From UBA6078 sp964468685 (lineage in GTDB: Bacteria; Desulfobacterota; Syntrophia; Syntrophales; UBA2210): 8,348 bases of DNA. Below are positions 6,634 to 8,348 of the stretch, piece by piece (position 1 is the first letter of the stretch; each line of letters opens with the position of its first letter). Made by a program: the position numbers and the translations under genes. The DNA is taken from assembly GCA_964468685.1 (NCBI GenBank), contig CAYXUH010000079.1, positions 1-8,348 of the forward strand, in the 5' to 3' direction. The notes beneath the pieces were generated by a model that was not told the origin of the DNA, did not search any database, and worked only from the letters and a program-made list of their open reading frames with translations.

Positions 6634-6936
6634 CTGCTTGCTGAACTGCCGGGCCGCTACAGCAATGTCTCACGAGGGAAACGGCGGAAGGAAGGCAGCG
6701 ATGATGCCATCCCTTGGATCCACGAACCGGGATGTGATGAAAAAGCCTTCCATCGAAACTGGGCTCGGTTGATACAGAAAATATACGAAGTGGACCCTTT
6801 GGTTTGCCCGAAATGTCAAGGCGCCATGCGCGTCATCAGCAGCATAGAAGACCGACCAGTAAACTGGAGAATTACTTTCTTTCGATCCGTAATGCTCAGT
6901 ACTGATAACTTTTTACCGCTCACTCTTTGTAGATGA
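6634..6936 (+). pseudogene. IS91-type (Y2/HUH) transposase C-terminal remnant
   Basis: Translating this frame gives RYSNVSRGKRRKEGSDDAIP from 6655, then NWARLIQKIYEVDPLVCPKC and QGAMRVISSIED ending at 6852. This is the familiar C-terminal tail of IS91-family transposases: a YSN-Arg-rich stretch, W-x-x-L-I-x-K-I-Y-E-V-D-P, a CxxC pair (6805-6816) and an ISxIED end. The fragment has no start codon, no zinc-binding N-terminus and no catalytic Tyr domain. Recognisable similarity also stops at IED, before the usual final helix, although the frame stays open to TGA 6934-6936. It begins directly after the stop of the SCP-2-like gene and in the same frame. It is a dead relic, cut at both ends. No element ends or target duplication are visible. 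Confidence 0.72.
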
Positions 6937-7069
6937 ATGCTGTGATATTGGCTACAGGAGGGGGAAGATTAATGGCTTGTAGACTGTTCCTCTGTTGATA
7001 AAGGGTTTATCCGGGTGAAGCGATTGATGGATTTTTAAATTAGCCTGGCCTTTGCCGCTTCATCCTCCT
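6937..7069. other. Intergenic spacer between convergent units
   Basis: No gene is supported. A small AT hairpin (GATAAA 6997-7002, TTTATC 7006-7011) and a T-run at 7032-7036 are present, but no convincing bidirectional terminator joins them. AGGAGGGGG at 6956-6964 is followed by ATG 6972 and only eight codons. On the - strand, AAAGGAGG overlaps the stop of the CoA-transferase gene and abuts an ATG that opens only seven codons. These look like leftover initiation sites next to the transposase relic. Confidence 0.4.
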
Positions 7070-8263
7070 TTATATGGTGTTTTCTTCCCGGAATCTTTTC
7101 AGGTCATCGGGACCGTACCCGAGGAGGTCGCAGTACACGGCCTCGTTGTCCTCTCCGAGAAAAGAAGCCCGCCGGGCAATCTTCCCCGGTGTCCTGGATA
7201 ACTTGATCTCAACTCCCGGTATGGGGACCTTCCCTGTGCCGGGATAGTCAACCTCCACGAGCATCTCCCGTGCCGCTACCTGCGGGACTTCGAGCGACGC
7301 AGGGACATCGTTGACCGGACCGCAGGGAATGCCGGCCTCGTCCAGAACGGCCATGGCTTCGGCAACGGTCTTATCCTCAATCCACGCGTAGACCACCTCG
7401 TCGATGGCCGGATAGTTGCGATACCGCGACAGGTTGTCCTTGAAACGCTCATCCATGATCATGTCTTCCCGGTCAAGGAGACGACACATGCGCCGCCACA
7501 GATTGTTTCCGACTATATTGATCATCAGGAAGCCGTCTTGAGCGGGCGCGCTGCAGCAATAGGCATAAAAGCCTCCATTGCCAACGGCCTTTCGCACCTC
7601 TCCCCACACTCGATACTCGGCGGCACATCCCGACGCGGCGGCGATGCCGAAGGCCACATCGAAGAGGGCCACATCAACCAACTGCCCCAGGCCGCTTTGG
7701 GTGCGTTCATAGTAGGCCATCACGGCCCCGAGTGCCGCCCGGGCGCCGGTATTGAAGTCGATATATGAAGGACCCGCCCGCAGGGGCTCGCCGCCGGGAT
7801 AACCCGTATAGCTCATCATCCCCGACATGGCTTGGGCGATGGCATCAAAGCAGGGACGCTCCGCGTAGGGGCCATCCTGACCGAATCCGGATACGGCCAC
7901 GACGATCAGTGCCGGGTTGATCCCGCTCAGACGATCGTAGTCGAGCGTGTCGGCCTCTTCCGTCCCCTTGGGGTAATTGTGCACGAGGATATCGAATTGT
8001 TTCACCAGTTCATCGAGGAGCCGTTTCCCCGTTTCCGACCGCAGATTCAGGGTGATGTTCTTCTTGTTGCGCTGATAGGACAGACCGTAGATCATCGGCT
8101 GCCCATTGGGGGCAAAGGGGCCCAGCTCGCGGTCGATCTTGCCGCCGGGAGGCTCAACCCGTACGACCTCCGCGCCATGGTCCGCCAGGCACATGGCGCA
8201 ATACGGGGCAGCGATATAACTCCCCAGATCCAGCACACGGATTCCATCAAGCGCTCGTTTCAT
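7070..8263 (-). CDS. Family III CoA-transferase (CaiB/BaiF/formyl-CoA transferase type)
   Basis: The 397-residue product transfers CoA between an acyl-CoA donor and a free acid, or acts as a related racemase, in the cytoplasm. It opens with the family signature LDGIRVLDLGSYIAAPYCAM and the CoA-contact segment GAEVVRVEPPGG (30-41), followed by NKKNITLNLRSETG and VHNYPKG. The candidate nucleophile is Asp169 in YIDFNTG, equivalent to Asp169 of the oxalate formyl-CoA transferase; AMACR-type racemases carry a glycine-rich DFGGG instead, which favours transferase. The C-terminal part has the usual IPCGPVNDV and FLGEDNEAV blocks, so the gene appears intact and full length. ATG 8263 is preceded by AAGGAG (plus-strand 8274-8279) at ten nt. 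It converges on the operon, so it is a separate transcription unit, but its chemistry (acyl-CoA formation) matches the operon's product. The acid and CoA donor cannot be read from the sequence. Confidence 0.9.
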   Translation of the reverse strand: MKRALDGIRVLDLGSYIAAPYCAMCLADHGAEVVRVEPPGGKIDRELGPFAPNGQPMIYGLSYQRNKKNITLNLRSETGKRLLDELVKQFDILVHNYPKGTEEADTLDYDRLSGINPALIVVAVSGFGQDGPYAERPCFDAIAQAMSGMMSYTGYPGGEPLRAGPSYIDFNTGARAALGAVMAYYERTQSGLGQLVDVALFDVAFGIAAASGCAAEYRVWGEVRKAVGNGGFYAYCCSAPAQDGFLMINIVGNNLWRRMCRLLDREDMIMDERFKDNLSRYRNYPAIDEVVYAWIEDKTVAEAMAVLDEAGIPCGPVNDVPASLEVPQVAAREMLVEVDYPGTGKVPIPGVEIKLSRTPGKIARRASFLGEDNEAVYCDLLGYGPDDLKRFREENTI

Positions 8264-8348
8264 CTATCGTACTCTCCTTTTTCGTATTCGGGCGGGGGAA
8301 AACCAGAGATACTTTCTATATCTGAATTAATTGTTATGTCCCTAAAAT
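8264..8348 (-). promoter_or_regulatory. Upstream region of the CoA-transferase with a weak promoter candidate
   Basis: Read on the - strand, GGGACA (plus 8337-8342) and TATAGA (plus 8315-8320) are separated by 16 bp, each matching the sigma70 hexamers at four or five of six positions. The ribosome binding site AAGGAG lies at plus 8274-8279. The promoter is only a candidate, since the region is cut by the window edge and a promoter or an operon partner could lie beyond it. Confidence 0.25.

Noticed and set aside
6956..6998. AGGAGGGGG followed by ATG and an eight-codon ORF
   Set aside because: The peptide MACRLFLC is too short to support as a gene; more likely chance or the remnant of a lost gene start.
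1..8348. CRISPR array, tRNA, rRNA or phage attachment sites
   Set aside because: No regularly spaced repeats, cloverleaf or conserved rRNA stretches were seen in any part of the window.

Overview
The window reads as part of an anaerobic bacterial chromosome. It most resembles a syntrophic or sulfate-reducing member of the Desulfobacterota (former Deltaproteobacteria). That assignment is inferred from gene content, not from a marker gene. The clues are a tungsten-type aldehyde ferredoxin oxidoreductase, an acyl-CoA ligase and a family III CoA-transferase close together, a LysM protein, a decayed IS91-type transposase fragment and short AT-rich inverted repeats between genes.

Layout. Positions 1-273 hold the C-terminal end of a LysM protein. 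Positions 274-795 hold no convincing gene: an AT-rich inverted repeat, several small hairpins, then a textbook sigma70 promoter (TTGACA, 17 bp, TATAAT) and a roughly 97-nt AT-rich leader. Positions 796-6630 form a tight four-gene operon on the + strand with gaps of 32, 19 and 36 nt: a ChoD-like GMC flavoprotein, an aldehyde ferredoxin oxidoreductase, an AMP-forming acyl-CoA ligase and a small SCP-2-like lipid-carrier protein. Positions 6634-6936 hold a transposase C-terminal remnant directly after the last stop codon, followed by about 130 nt with no gene. Positions 7070-8263 on the - strand encode a family III (CaiB/BaiF/formyl-CoA transferase) CoA-transferase that converges on the operon.

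How the genes could work together. The operon has one enzyme for each step alcohol -> aldehyde -> carboxylic acid -> acyl-CoA, plus a protein of a fold that binds sterols or fatty acyl chains. The CoA-transferase could move CoA between acids of the same pathway. The simplest reading is activation of a bulky hydrophobic alcohol (long-chain, isoprenoid or sterol-like) for beta-oxidation without oxygen. The substrate is not readable from sequence, and the aldehyde oxidoreductase could also run towards aldehyde. I regard this operon as the main candidate for a poorly described system; its most unusual local feature is a ferredoxin-like four-cysteine cluster inside the flavoprotein.
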